Shown here: positions 22,611-33,300 of the stretch, piece by piece
Layout of the letters: every line of letters begins with the position of its first letter
Numbering within the stretch: position 1 is the stretch's first letter
Source of the DNA: Pyronema omphalodes
Lineage: Eukaryota > Ascomycota > Pezizomycetes > Pezizales > Pyronemataceae
Length of the DNA: 64,000 bases
Reading direction: 5' to 3'
Assembly (NCBI GenBank): GCA_024516155.1
Contig: JAJJXM010000004.1
Location: 62,001-126,000, forward strand
Made by a program: the position numbers and the translations under genes
The notes under the pieces: generated by a model
Databases searched by the model: none
Seen by the model: only the letters and a program-made list of their open reading frames with translations
What the model was told of the DNA's origin: nothing

Positions 22611-23820
22611 TAACATGTATAACATTTAGAGAACATGGCAAACTCGACAGGAGAATGAATAATAAGGTTAGTATCCCGGGCCGGAACCCCCTGAGGAGCT
22701 CCAGCTAGCCACGTCACGTGATTCGTGACTTTCCGAAAGGACCTCACGAGGATCCCGGACCGAGGCATTGCTACCTGTTATTCACTGTCAGTTTGGGAGG
22801 ATCACAGCTGGATGGCAACGAGGAACAACTTACCTCATGGGTGTCGACTTACCCATGAGAAAACTACAAGCGATGCTGATGGAGACAGAAGACGACGGCG
22901 AAAGGACACCTCCTTATGCTTGAGGTCGTGTTCCACCAAGCACGGCTACCAGAGGGCTTGCAAGAGAAGGGAATTCTCAGGACAATGCAAGGCAGACGAA
23001 TAGGATCATCAGAGGTCTGAGTTGGGCGGATAGTGGGCCAAGGAACAAGGCAGAGTCTAGTCAGCAAACAGGAGTGGAGCTCAGGACAAGGGTCAAGATT
23101 GCATTAGCATGAGACGACGTTCTGCAGCAAGGAACACCACTCAGGGAAACTGTTGGATGGAACTGGTATGACGCGACCTTAGGCCAATGACTACCAACTG
23201 CAAGACAAGACGGCGTTTGCGTAAACACCAGGGTGTGGCTGCGCGCAACAGCGCGCAGGTCGGGCCGTATGTCATCACACAGGAATGTGACGGGGCAGTG
23301 CGCTCCGGTAAGGCATAGTCTGCCTTATGATGTCAGATTCCTTCACTGGCAATCGAGATTCTCTAGGGAGATCTATGATCAAGACGACTCATAAGATATA
23401 TGACTCACATGTCATTATCAGAGGAGTCATTGGATTATGCGCTCAAGTGGAGTAACCCTCCACTAGGCGCTTAACCCCAATACCTGATTGGAAGGTGTGG
23501 TAGCACGGCAAGGCATGTCAAGGATTAATCTGACACGAGGTCATCATGCAAGTGAGCAATTAATATAATTGCACCTACAGCATGATGCGAGCCATCGGCA
23601 GATTTGTCAAAGAATTGACTCACGTCTTATCTCCTAAGCTTAGTTTGGAAGTTGGTTCCCTTGGGAAGTCTGGGCGAACTTGTAGACGAAAGTCTATAAA
23701 AGACCCTAAGTCTTCCCACCGTCTCCTCCAGCATCAGCAACTTGATCTCTTGTTACGACGATACCTATCTACACCAAAATACCTCAGGACGAGATCCTTA
23801 AGTTTATTCGGCCTGTGATC
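22611..23820 (+). repeat. LTR-C copy 1, left part
   Basis: Homologous to the solo LTR-C at 42143-43551 from about its 35th base (ATGGCAAACTCGACAG, TATCCCGGGCCGGAAC, GACGAAAGTCTATAAAAG) up to GTGATCGATTA. It is then interrupted by the tandem ORF1-only retroposons and resumes at 27428. The promoter-like TATAAAAG lies near 23694. No gene is supported in it. Confidence 0.8.
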
Positions 23821-23828
23821 GATTAGTT

Positions 23829-25624
23829 AACTTTCGATCCAGTGCTTGCCCCCCTTTTTCCTCGTCTGTAGTTGCGCAGACTCCTCTCTTTATCTTGTTG
23901 AGAACATTCTCTACCATGTCTCAACGCAATCTCGACACTTTCAGGTTCAGGAACACCATTAACGTCGGGTCCCCTCCTCCACCTTCCCCTGAAAGATCCA
24001 CACCGACACCTAGTGGAGCGCGTAAACGCCCCACCATCCCACCTGCCGATAATGAACCAAGACCGGCCACGGCCGGCATTTCACTTGCCGAACCAGACCG
24101 CCAACTCCTCCTCCAGCTATCCCTACAAGTCGAGCGAATGGAGAAAGCCTTGCTTTCTTCCCAAGCCACCAGCACCAACCGCATACGCGAACTCGAGAAA
24201 CAAGTCGCCTCGATCACGGCAGAGCTGAACCGTACGCGCCGACAACTCACCGCCACCCCTGCACCCTACATGCCACCTGGCGACTCCACCGCAAGAGGAA
24301 GGTCCACCACTCGGGCCCCCACCCCAGCCGCCCCCAAACCACAGAAACCAACCACCGGCAACCTTACCTGGGCTGAACGCGTCTCCGCATCAGTTGAAGG
24401 CAAGGATCAACAATTCACAACCGTGTCGCGCAAAAAGAAGAAGCCAACACCGGCCCCCATCATCCCGAAAGCCCTCCCCCGTATCGAAAGGGAGATTATC
24501 ATCACACTGGACAACCCAACACTGACTAGGAGTCGAGAAAAGGAAGCCACCAACGTGTTGATGTGCCTCAACAAAGACGTACTGATGGCCAACGATATCC
24601 CTCTTCCCACACTCACTCTTGCAAGGATCAATGACCACAACAAACTGGTATTGACGACCAACCCTACCACCCCGGCCTCTGCGTACGAACCATATATGCA
24701 GATGCTCCTCAACAGAATTCACTGGCTGAAACCAATATCCGGAACCAACAATAGCCGCTGGACTAAATTCCTAGTCCACAACATCCCAACCGCAGCCAAT
24801 GGTGTAGGCGTGAAAAAGCTTATCGAATCGACCTACCCCACCCTCAAACTCATGCAAGAACCTCGCTGGCTAGTTCCAGATGAGCGCCGCCTCAACAAAC
24901 AAGCCTCCACCATGGTGATCGCCCTTAGCGGTATGGTCAACCTCAACCAAATCGGCACCAACACCCTCCTTCTCTGTAATCGTAAGTGCCGGATTACCGA
25001 ATACTTCTCCTGGACACCAACCACCCAATGTCGCAACTGCCAGGTTTACGGCCACCACACCTCCCTCTGCAAAGCGGAGAAACCCACCTGCGCCATCTGC
25101 GCCCAATCACACAGCAGCAAGGACCACCAATGCCCTGTCCCCTCCTGTCGCGCCGGAAAGTCCTGCACCCACCCACCTGTGAAATGCGCTCTTTGCAGTG
25201 CTGCTCACCCAGCAACCGACCCTCTTTGCCCCGTACGGATCAAACTTCTCCCGGCCGGGAAAGGCAAGGCCCCCGACGCTGATAATGATTTGTCTATGGA
25301 GCGCGAGCTCTAATGACTGCACAAATATCTTTCCACACTTGACAAACTCCCCACTTGACCCGCGTAAATCGTAGCTTTTCCTTTGTTCGTTTTTGTTTTT
25401 GAAAGGGCTAGTTTAGGTTTCCTTTGTAGGGTTTATGTGTTTTGTTTTTGTTTCTGTTTTTGTTTGTAATACCCTGGGCATAGCCGGACCTCCTGTACAT
25501 AGTATTATAGGTCGCGCGGGTGGTTGTATCCCCGAGCAACTGCGGTGTTGCAGGGTATGGGCATGAAGTAGGTGGAGCGCCATAGCCATAGTAGCTCTAG
25601 TCGCAATAAAACAAGATCAGATCA
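23829..25624 (+). mobile_element. ORF1-only retroposon, copy 1 of a tandem pair
   Basis: Begins AACTTTCGATCCAG after GATTAGTT and ends in a short AGATC-type repeat directly before the next GATTAGTT. It contains one ORF and a T/G-rich 3' UTR; no endonuclease or RT. GATTAGTT recurs at 23821, 25625 and 27420, giving units of 1,804 and 1,795 bp. Confidence 0.75.
23916..25313 (+). CDS. Intact ORF1-type zinc-knuckle protein, 465 aa
   Basis: ATG at 23916 (MSQRNLDTFRFRNTINVG), stop TAA at 25311. N-terminal Pro-rich region, then a coiled coil (about 60-100: LLLQLSLQVERMEKALLSS, then IRELEKQVASITAELNRT), a NLTWAERVSASVEGKDQQF motif, a central domain with an RRM-like position (RIEREIIITLDNPTLTRS) and C-terminal Cys clusters: CRNCQVYGHHTSLC, CAICAQSHSSKDHQC, then CTHPPVKCALC. 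This is the plan of a LINE ORF1/gag protein that packages RNA. The ORF is unbroken despite the decayed surroundings. The element would need RT in trans. Confidence 0.8.
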   Translation: MSQRNLDTFRFRNTINVGSPPPPSPERSTPTPSGARKRPTIPPADNEPRPATAGISLAEPDRQLLLQLSLQVERMEKALLSSQATSTNRIRELEKQVASITAELNRTRRQLTATPAPYMPPGDSTARGRSTTRAPTPAAPKPQKPTTGNLTWAERVSASVEGKDQQFTTVSRKKKKPTPAPIIPKALPRIEREIIITLDNPTLTRSREKEATNVLMCLNKDVLMANDIPLPTLTLARINDHNKLVLTTNPTTPASAYEPYMQMLLNRIHWLKPISGTNNSRWTKFLVHNIPTAANGVGVKKLIESTYPTLKLMQEPRWLVPDERRLNKQASTMVIALSGMVNLNQIGTNTLLLCNRKCRITEYFSWTPTTQCRNCQVYGHHTSLCKAEKPTCAICAQSHSSKDHQCPVPSCRAGKSCTHPPVKCALCSAAHPATDPLCPVRIKLLPAGKGKAPDADNDLSMEREL

Positions 25625-25632
25625 GATTAGTT

Positions 25633-27419
25633 AACTTTCGATCCAGTGCTTGCCCCCCTCTCTCCTCGTCTGTAGTTGCGCAGACTCCTCTCTTTATCTT
25701 GTTGAGAACATCTGTACCATGTCTCAACGCAGTCTCGACACTTTCAGGTTCAGGAACACCGTTAACGTCGGGTCCCCTCCTCCACCGTCCCCGGAAAGAT
25801 CCACACCAACACCCAGTGGAGCGCGCAAACGCCTTACTGTCCCACCTGCCGATAATGAACCACGCCCGGCCACCGCCGGCATTTCACTTGCCGAACCAGA
25901 CCGCCAACTCCTCCTCCAGCTATCCCTACAAGTCGAGCGAATGGAGAAAGCCCTGCTTTCTTCACAAGCCACCAGCACCAACCGCATACGCGAACTCGAA
26001 AAACAAGTTGCCTCTATTACGGCTGAGCTCCACCGTACGCGCCGCCAACTCACCGCTACCCCCTGCATCCCACACGCCACCGTGCAACAACACCGAAAGG
26101 GGAAGGTCCAACGTTCGGGCCCCCACCCCAGCCGCCCCCAAACCACAGAAACCAACCACCAGCAACCTTACCTCGGCTGAACGCGTCTCCGCATCAGTTG
26201 AAGGCAAGGATCAACGATTCACAACCGTGTCGCGCAAAAAGAAGAAGCAAACAGCGGCCCCCATCATTCCGAAAGCCCTCCCCCGTATCGAAAGGGAGAT
26301 TATCATCACACTGGACAACCCAACACTGACTAGGAGCCGAGAAGAGGAAGCCACCAACGTATTGATGATCCTCAACAACGCCATAATGACGTCCGACGAT
26401 ATCCCTCTTCCTCCACTCACTCTTGCAAGGATCAATGACCACAGCAAACTGGTATTGACAACCACCACTAGCACCCCGGCCTCTGCATACGAACCATACA
26501 TGCAGATGTTTCTCAACAAAATTCACTGGTTGAAACCAATTTCCGGAACCAACAACAGCCGCTGGACTAAATTCCTAATCCACAACATCCCAACCGCAGC
26601 CAATGGTGTAGGCGTGAAAAAGCTTATCGAATCAACCTACCCCACCCTCAAACTCATGCAAGAGCCTCGCTGGCTAGTCCCAGATGACCGCCGCCTCAAC
26701 AAACAAGCCTCCACCATGGTGATCGCCCTTAGCGGTATGGTCAACCTCAACCAAATCGGCACCAACACTCTCCTTCTCTGCAATCGCAAGTGCCGGATTA
26801 CCGAATACTTCTCCTGGACACCAACCACACAATGCCGTAACTGCCAAGCTTATGGCCACCACACTGCTCTCTGCAAAGCAGAGAAACCAACTTGCGCTAT
26901 CTGCGCCCAACCACACCACACCAAGGACCACCAATGCCCTATCCCCTCCTGCCGCGCAGGAAAAACCTGCACCCACCCACCGATGAAATGCGCTCTGTGC
27001 AGTGCTGCTCACCCAGCAACCGACCCCCTTTGCCCCGTACGGATCAAACATCTCCCGGCCGGGAAAGGCAAGGCCCCCGACACTGACAACGATTTGTCAA
27101 TGGAGCGCGAGCTCTAATGACTACACAAATATCGTACCACACGTCTCAAACTCCCCACTTGACCCACGTAAATCGTAGCTTTTCCTTTGTTTGTTTTTGT
27201 TTGAAGGGCTAGTTTAGGTTTCCTTTGTAGGGCGAATATGTTTTGTTTTTGTTTCTGTTTTGTTTTATATACCCTGGGCATAGCCGGATCTCCTGTACAT
27301 AGTATTATAGGTCGCGCGGGTGGTTGCATCCCAGAGCAACTGCGGTGTTGCAGGGTATGGGTATGAAGTAGGTGGCGCGCAATAGCCATAGTAGCTCTAG
27401 TCGCAATAAACAAAGATCA
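25633..27419 (+). mobile_element. ORF1-only retroposon, copy 2 of the tandem pair
   Basis: Head-to-tail with copy 1 and about the same length; its 5' leader (GCTTGCCCCCC..TTGAGAACAT) and 3' UTR match copy 1 with scattered differences. Right border at GATTAGTT (27420), after which LTR-C sequence resumes. Confidence 0.75.
25719..27117 (+). pseudogene. ORF1-type zinc-knuckle protein, copy 2, one frameshift
   Basis: ATG at 25719 (MSQRSLDTFRFRNTVNVG). Same architecture as 23916-25313. A single extra C in the run near 26059-26063 shifts the frame; the rest continues openly to the TAA at 27115-27117, with all knuckles (CRNCQAYGHHTALC, CAICAQPHHTKDHQC) present. Very recently inactivated, or rescued by slippage in the C run. 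Confidence 0.8.
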
Positions 27420-27427
27420 GATTAGTT

Positions 27428-27532
27428 GACTTCCTAGCTTCTTGGGAATTATCTATTGCTATCTACCATCAAGCGAAAACGAGACTGATCGAAAAAGCCT
27501 CTGTATTGAAAGCCTCAATACCAAGGTTCAAA
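27428..27532 (+). repeat. LTR-C copy 1, right part
   Basis: Continues the LTR-C interrupted at 23820: TTCCTAGC, TCTTGGGAA, AAGCCTCTG and a final CCAAGGTTCAAA corresponding to CCCAGGTTCACA at 43540-43551. Confidence 0.65.
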
Positions 27533-27534
27533 GT

Positions 27535-27719
27535 AAGTCAAAACTCGTGAAAACTCTGATTTTGCGACAAAAGTCAACAAAAACAAGGTAGAATTCCCTG
27601 AAAATTCAGAGAATAACGTAACAGAGTGCTGCGAATCCGAATCCGATGAGCAAACCGGGGGTTTCGGTGCTCATTGTTGAGAATGCAGGGGGGGGACGCC
27701 TTGGCCGTGTGGTATGTAT
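27535..27719 (-). other. LINE-B-type 5' UTR remnant
   Basis: Matches 19486-19644 and 9478-9650 (CAAAACTCGTGAAAACTC, AATAACGTAACAGAGTGCTG, GAGAATGCAGGGGGGG). Only the 5' end of the element remains. Confidence 0.7.
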
Positions 27720-27835
27720 GGGAGCTGTGACGTCACAGGGGACTAGTTGGATGATGGAGAACGGAAAGCCAAAACATGTCACAATGTTGGTTGATGGCCC
27801 AGCAGGAGTGCTGGCCGCTTTCAATACATGAGATG
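27720..27835 (+). repeat. LTR-A, left part, split by GypD
   Basis: GAGCTGTGACGTCACAG through GGCCCAGCAGGAGTGCTGG matches the middle of LTR-A (for example 46394-46490). It continues at 35179 after the GypD element; its left end is missing. Confidence 0.75.
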
Positions 27836-28085
27836 TGTCACAGCTTGAGAATCATTAGCTTGCCCCTCCTCGTCATTCATTCATCTATTATCATTCGTTT
27901 CATTATCCAGCACTTGTTTGTCTATTCATTTCTATTATCCCCCGGTTATCGATGATTACTCGTCACTCGCCTGGGTTAAGGTTACGCTCAGTTCCAAATT
28001 GTCACAATGGTCACATGACCTGGCCCAGGGTTAGGGGTCTGCTCGGATCCCTTTTCGGAAATTCCATACCTACGGTCTAACGATC

Positions 28086-28102
28086 ATCTTATCCGATAAG
28101 AT
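28086..28102. promoter_or_regulatory. Palindromic GATA-type sites in GypD LTRs
   Basis: ATCTTATC-C-GATAAGAT. Matching sites are at 28198-28218 (5-nt spacer), 34312-34333 (6-nt spacer) and 34424-34439 (perfect 16-bp palindrome). Each half carries GATAAG, the core bound by fungal GATA-family regulators; binding is inferred. Confidence 0.5.
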
Positions 28103-28284
28103 AAAATCGGTCACGTGTCCCTTAGCAGTAGTAGATCAGTATGCACGTGCACTGGTCTACTAATGTGCGCACATGTGACTAGGGCTAGGGCACGATCATC
28201 TTATCAATAAGATAAGATCTAGTCATGTGTCCTTATCAGTAATGCACCATCGTTCCAATGGCAGCTGATCTGGATTCACGTGAC

Positions 28285-28430
28285 TAGGGTTAGGGTTGCA
28301 CCTGCACGCACACAAAGTAGGGTTAGGTTTGTAGCTGTACGCGCACAGCTAGGTTTAGGGTTACGAACGCACGCGCACGATTAGGGTTACGGAAGTGCGC
28401 GCGTGACTTCGCTTAGGGTTAAGCTAGCGC
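28285..28430 (+). repeat. Interspersed TAGGGTT repeats in GypD LTR
   Basis: Five or more TAGGGTT or close variants, alternating with CG-rich GCACGCGCAC-like segments. The same block is at 34511-34660 in the other LTR. It is part of the LTR and not a telomere. Confidence 0.6.
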
Positions 28431-29011
28431 GCACGCGAAGTCCGCTATTGCGCACACAAGATACGCTAACGAGCGCGCAACGAGGCTGTGCACGCAACCA
28501 CGCTAATTTGGTTGAACGCGTTAGCGCGTCTAGAACGCGCAACCTTGTCCGCGTTGTTTACTTAGTTATTATTAGGGAAAGATCTGCAAGTAGTGGCTCG
28601 GCGTGTAAGGAGGAAAAATTGTATATAAGAGGATTGTTTCTTTGTTTGTTTATTTTGTTTTCCTCTTCTCCTTACACAGGTATTTGTTTATTTACAAATT
28701 CAAATACTTTGTCGGTCTTTGTTGAGCTCCTCGTTTTCGTCCCCGTCTTTGGATATCTCTGTCCCTTGAAATCTTTGTCTATTTCCTCAACTTCTAAACA
28801 CAGAAATCTCTAAGTTGATGCTTGACACACCTTAAGAGTTTCTAACGTTGGAGTTATTATAAGGTTATCTTCATTGAACTGAAGAGTGAATAATTGAGAA
28901 GAGCCCTCAGGTTCTCCGTCAGCTATCTTTCCCTTGTTCGCCGTTACAACATAACTGTGTAATCAAGACCTGCCAGCTCTACCGTTAACTCTCGATTACA
29001 ACAAGCTTTAC

Positions 29012-29182
29012 ATGCTCCACAACCTCTGGTTCTACAAATTCATCAACCTATTACCGATTTTCCGTTCCCTGGACAACCCCATCGTCCTTGACGAAATTGA
29101 AATCTCTCGACAACTGAGTAACGAATATTCAGCAACTCGAATTCAATACAACGACGAAACCAACATCTGGCACCTCCGTTGA
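29012..29182 (+). CDS. 56-aa ORF upstream of GypD gag
   Basis: First ATG after the 5' LTR (MLHNLWFYKFINLL), stop TGA at 29180. It overlaps the gag reading frame, which is open from 29118 with no ATG, in the +1 relation, like the 80-aa ORF of GypA. No clear similarity to that ORF; it may be chance. Confidence 0.35.
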   Translation: MLHNLWFYKFINLLPIFRSLDNPIVLDEIEISRQLSNEYSATRIQYNDETNIWHLR

Positions 29183-30309
29183 AACCCTTGAACTGGACCA
29201 AAGTGACAAGGTCGTCGTGACCCTGTACCTCAATGAGGCCCAAAGGCTGGAGGTCGAACAGGACCCCACGAAGATTAAATTGGTCCGCAACGCCGTAAAG
29301 GACTACGAACGAGACTGTCAACTTAGAGACGACCTCCGAGTTGAACTAGCAGAAGCTCGGAAGGATAACTCCATCTCCGCCCAACGAATTACCGATTTGG
29401 AGAGGGATCTCGAAAGTTCCAACTCCTCCGTTCGACTTTTGCAAGCCCTCACAAAAAACAGCACTCTTCCGAACACCCGCCCTATTGATCTACCTCACCC
29501 ACCCAAGTTTTCTGGTGAACGCAAGGAACTCTTGAACTTCGTTTCGAAAGTCAGATCCAAGCTCGCCGGAGATTCCTCCCGTTTTACCGATGATCAACCC
29601 AAGCTACGTCATACTTATGGATATCTCAAAGGCAATGCACGGAATCAAATTCAACCTTACATCCTTACAGATAAGATCAAACTTCAGGACGTTGAGGCTC
29701 TCATTGCAATTCTGGAAGCTGCCTTTGGAGATCCTGATCAAGTTGGAACTGCGTCTGCGGAATTGGATAAACTTCAACAGGGCAACAGTGAGTTTGGCCA
29801 ATATTACGCAGAGTTCCAACGATTGATGGCTATCTTGAATTACGGTGAGAATGCTAAGAAGGCTGCTCTGAAGCGTGGACTCTCTCAAGACCTTCGGACC
29901 AGCCTTGTTTACCAAGCCGAAGAACCCCAGAACTTCACCAAATTTGTGGATCTTTGCATGAAGCTAGATTATAGAATTCGAGCACATTCAAACACCAGAG
30001 GCGGCAGGTTCCTTCGGTCCCGCGTCGTACCAGCTCTACCCTGTCCCGCCCGGCTAGCCACCCCACGAATACCAATGGGGTAATTACGGATCCGCCCCCA
30101 TGGACCTATCAGCTTTCCAAAAGGCTCAGAACCAACGCCGTCGAGATGAACGAATGGCTAAGGGACTTTGTCTTTACTGAAGATCAGCTGATAATTTCAG
30201 AAACAAATGTTCTACGCTAGCAGCAAACAACTCTCACAAAATCTGCCTTGCCGCCGCCGGGGTATTGGATATTCCAACAACCCCCGACGTCGATCAGGGA
30301 AGAGAGTAG
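29118..30309 (+). pseudogene. GypD gag
   Basis: Capsid core in the frame 29118-30083: LPHPPKFSGERKELLNFVSK, YAEFQRLM, LDYRIRAHSN. A frameshift near 30000-30080 moves to the frame that ends at the TAG at 30307-30309. The zinc knuckle CLY.RSADNFRNKC is degenerate (second Cys is a stop, His is Asn). The first coding ATG is not evident. The gag C-terminal end overlaps the pol frame at the frameshift site. Confidence 0.75.
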
Positions 30310-30342
30310 TCCATCAACAGCACGTTGGCTCTGTTGTTGGAC
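30297..30342 (+). promoter_or_regulatory. Candidate -1 frameshift signal, GypD gag/pol
   Basis: GGGAAGA heptamer (30297-30303) in phase G GGA AGA of gag, 5-nt spacer, then a hairpin: GTCCA-T-CAACAG (30309-30320), 10-nt loop, CTGTTG-T-TGGAC (30331-30342). The gag stop overlaps the stem base. A one-base decay of GGGAAAA is likely. Confidence 0.6.
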
Positions 30343-33300
30343 CAGCCCCTGCCTGGTCTTTGGTTTCATCTCAGGAAATTGTTTATGTATCCGCTAGTTC
30401 TTTGTCAAGTCAACAAGAAACCAAATTGGATGGGAATCATTTGGTTGTGCCATGTACACTAACTGAACACAATACCAAAATCGATACTCATGCTCTCGTA
30501 GACTGGGGATGCACAGGAATTTCCTTTATGAACGAAGACGTTGCATGCCAACACGAATTTCCCCGTTATCACTTCAAAAACCCCAAAATGGTCGAAGTAA
30601 CGGATGGTCGACCTATTTCATCAGGAGATATCACAGAATACGTTGAAGTCGAATGTACAATAGGAGATCATCATGAACTACTAACAGCTTACGTTACTCG
30701 GCTGAGTCATTATCCCCTCGTTTTAGGAATCCCATGGCTTCGAAAACACGATGTTACAATAAACTTCGCCAATAACGACATCAAATTCTCCTCACCGAAT
30801 TGTCTCACCCACCGAACCACATTAACACCCACCCCTGTTAATAGTATTGCTCCAAGACGACAGAATAAGAGCTGTGCTGTATCAGCTACAACCTTTCGAC
30901 GAATTGTAAACAATGCCAATAATCGCTACGGAAAAGTCGAACAATTCTCCTTATCGTTCAACGAAATCACCACAGCCCTCCAACCAGACAAAGAAGCACC
31001 AGATCTTAAAACTATTGTACCACCAGAATATCACCAGTACTTGGGGATCTTCGAGAAGGTCAATGCAGACAAGTTACGGCCCCATCGACCATCGGATCTC
31101 AAGATATCACTCGTCGATGGTTTTCAGCCTCCCTTCGGTCCTCTTTACTCCCTATCACGGCCGGAGCTGGAGGCATTGAAACCATGGTTAGATGAGAACC
31201 TTACCAGAGGTTTCATGCGTGCCTCTTCATCCCCAGCAGCTGCCCCCATTCTTTTCGTAAAGGGGGGCGGTTCGTTACATCTGGTAGTCGATTACCGAGG
31301 AATCAACGCCGGGACAATCAAGAATCGTTACCCCCTTCCCCTGATGCAGGATACCTTAATGAACCTTTCAAGAGCTAAGTGGTTCACTGAGCGCGACATT
31401 AGGGGTGTGTATAATTTAATACGTATGGCAAATGGGGAAGAATGGAAGACCGCCTTTCGTACCTGGTACGGATTATTCGAATCATTGGTCATGCCCTTTG
31501 GGCTCACCAATGCCCCTGCAACGTTTCAGAATTTCATCAACGACGTATTGGCACCATACCTTGATCGTTTCTGTACTGCCCACTTGGATGATACCTGATT
31601 TACTCGGATAATCTCGAAGAACATAAACAAGATGTTAAATTCGTCCTCGATGCATTCGAAAAAGCCAGATTACAGCTTACACTGGAGGAATGCGAGTTCC
31701 ATCAGAAGGAAGTCAAGTACATAGGACTTATCATCAGTACAGAAGGAATAAAGATGGACCCTGAGAAGATTACTGCCGTTCCGGATTGGGAATCCCCCCA
31801 AAACCTCAAAGATGTCACAGCATTTTTGGGTTTTGCGAATTTCTACCGACGTTTCGTTAAGAACTATTCAAAGTCAGTCCAATGTTCTCACGTCACTCAC
31901 ATGTAAAGGAGTTCCTTTCGTCTGGTCTGAGCCTCAACAACAAGCTTTTGAGGGTTTGAAATCAAGGTTTACATCCACCCCCGTCCTGGCTCGTTTCGAC
32001 CCGGACAGGGATGTTATTGTCGAAACAGATACTTCTGATTACGCCTCTACTGCAGTGCTTTCGCAGTATGATGATGAAGGAATCTTACATCCTATTGCTC
32101 ACTTCTCAGAGAAACACTCCCCCGCGGAGTGTAATTATGAGATATATGATAAGGAACTCATGGCTATCGTCCGGGCCTTCGAAGAATGGCGTCCCGAACT
32201 GCGATCTGTTATTAACCCAATTCCAGTATTGTCAGATCATAAGAACCTGGAATATTTTACTTCGACAAAGCTTCTGAACCGCCGTCAAGCCTGTTGGTCC
32301 CAGTTTTTGTCTCAGTTTGATTTCAAGATTGTTGACCGCCCCCGTACCGCAGGCGGTAAACCAGACGCACTGACTCCTCGATCCGGAGATCTGCCTAAAT
32401 AGGGGGATGAACGCTCCCTGGAGAACCATACAACGATCATTAAGCCTGAGAATATCCTTCACGTTGCGGCTGTTACCCCTAGTACACAACAAACAATAAC
32501 AACGGATCCGCAACAAACAATAATACCGGACCCACAATAAACAAACCCCACCTTGTCACAGCTCTTCGCGGAAGCCTACGATGAAGACCCATTCCCTAGT
32601 AAGGTTATTGAAATGCTAAACAATAACATTCATTATTGTAGACATTACACTGGCAGAATGTACAGTAAGCAATAACCGGTTACTCTACCGGGGATCTTTA
32701 TGGGTCCCGAATTACGAGCCTCTACGATTACACCTAATGCAACAACACCAGGACTTTCCTACGGCTGGACACCCAGGTAGATCTAAAACATTAGAGTACC
32801 TCTCAAGAACCTATACTTGGCCCGAGATGAGAGCAGACGTGGAAAGATACATTCGAAATTGTCATACCTGCCGACGTTCGGAACCTACCAGACATGCCCC
32901 GTTTGGTATTCTACGCCCACAACCTATTCCTAAAAGACCTTGGCAGGACATATCAACGGACTTCGTAACAGGATTACCATGGTCTAATGGTAGTGAGGCA
33001 ATTTGGGTAGTTGTAGACGGATTAACCAAAGAACGACATCTAATTGCCTGCCGAACGGATATCGACGCAAAGGAATTATCGTCTTTGTTTATTACCCACA
33101 TCTTCCGATAGCATGGACTGCTCTTACCATTATCTCTGATCGGGGACCCCAATTTGCTGCCCTGTGTTGGAAGAATCTCTGTCGACGTTTGGGAATCGAG
33201 CCTCAATTATCTACAGCATTCCATCTACAAATGGACGGACAAACAGAACTAATGAACGCTATCATGGAACAATATCTTCGAGCCAACGTCAACTATCTTC

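Larger units (their letters stand above)
27836..28948 (+). repeat. GypD 5' LTR
   Basis: 1,113 bp. Contains GATA-type palindromes (28086-28102, 28198-28218), several CACGTG-like sites and a block of TAGGGTT-like repeats (28285-28430). I saw no TGG-type tRNA primer-binding site directly after it. Confidence 0.95.

Noticed and set aside
28285..28430. True telomere or subtelomere
   Set aside because: TAGGGTT units are few, imperfect and lie at the same place inside both LTRs of GypD.
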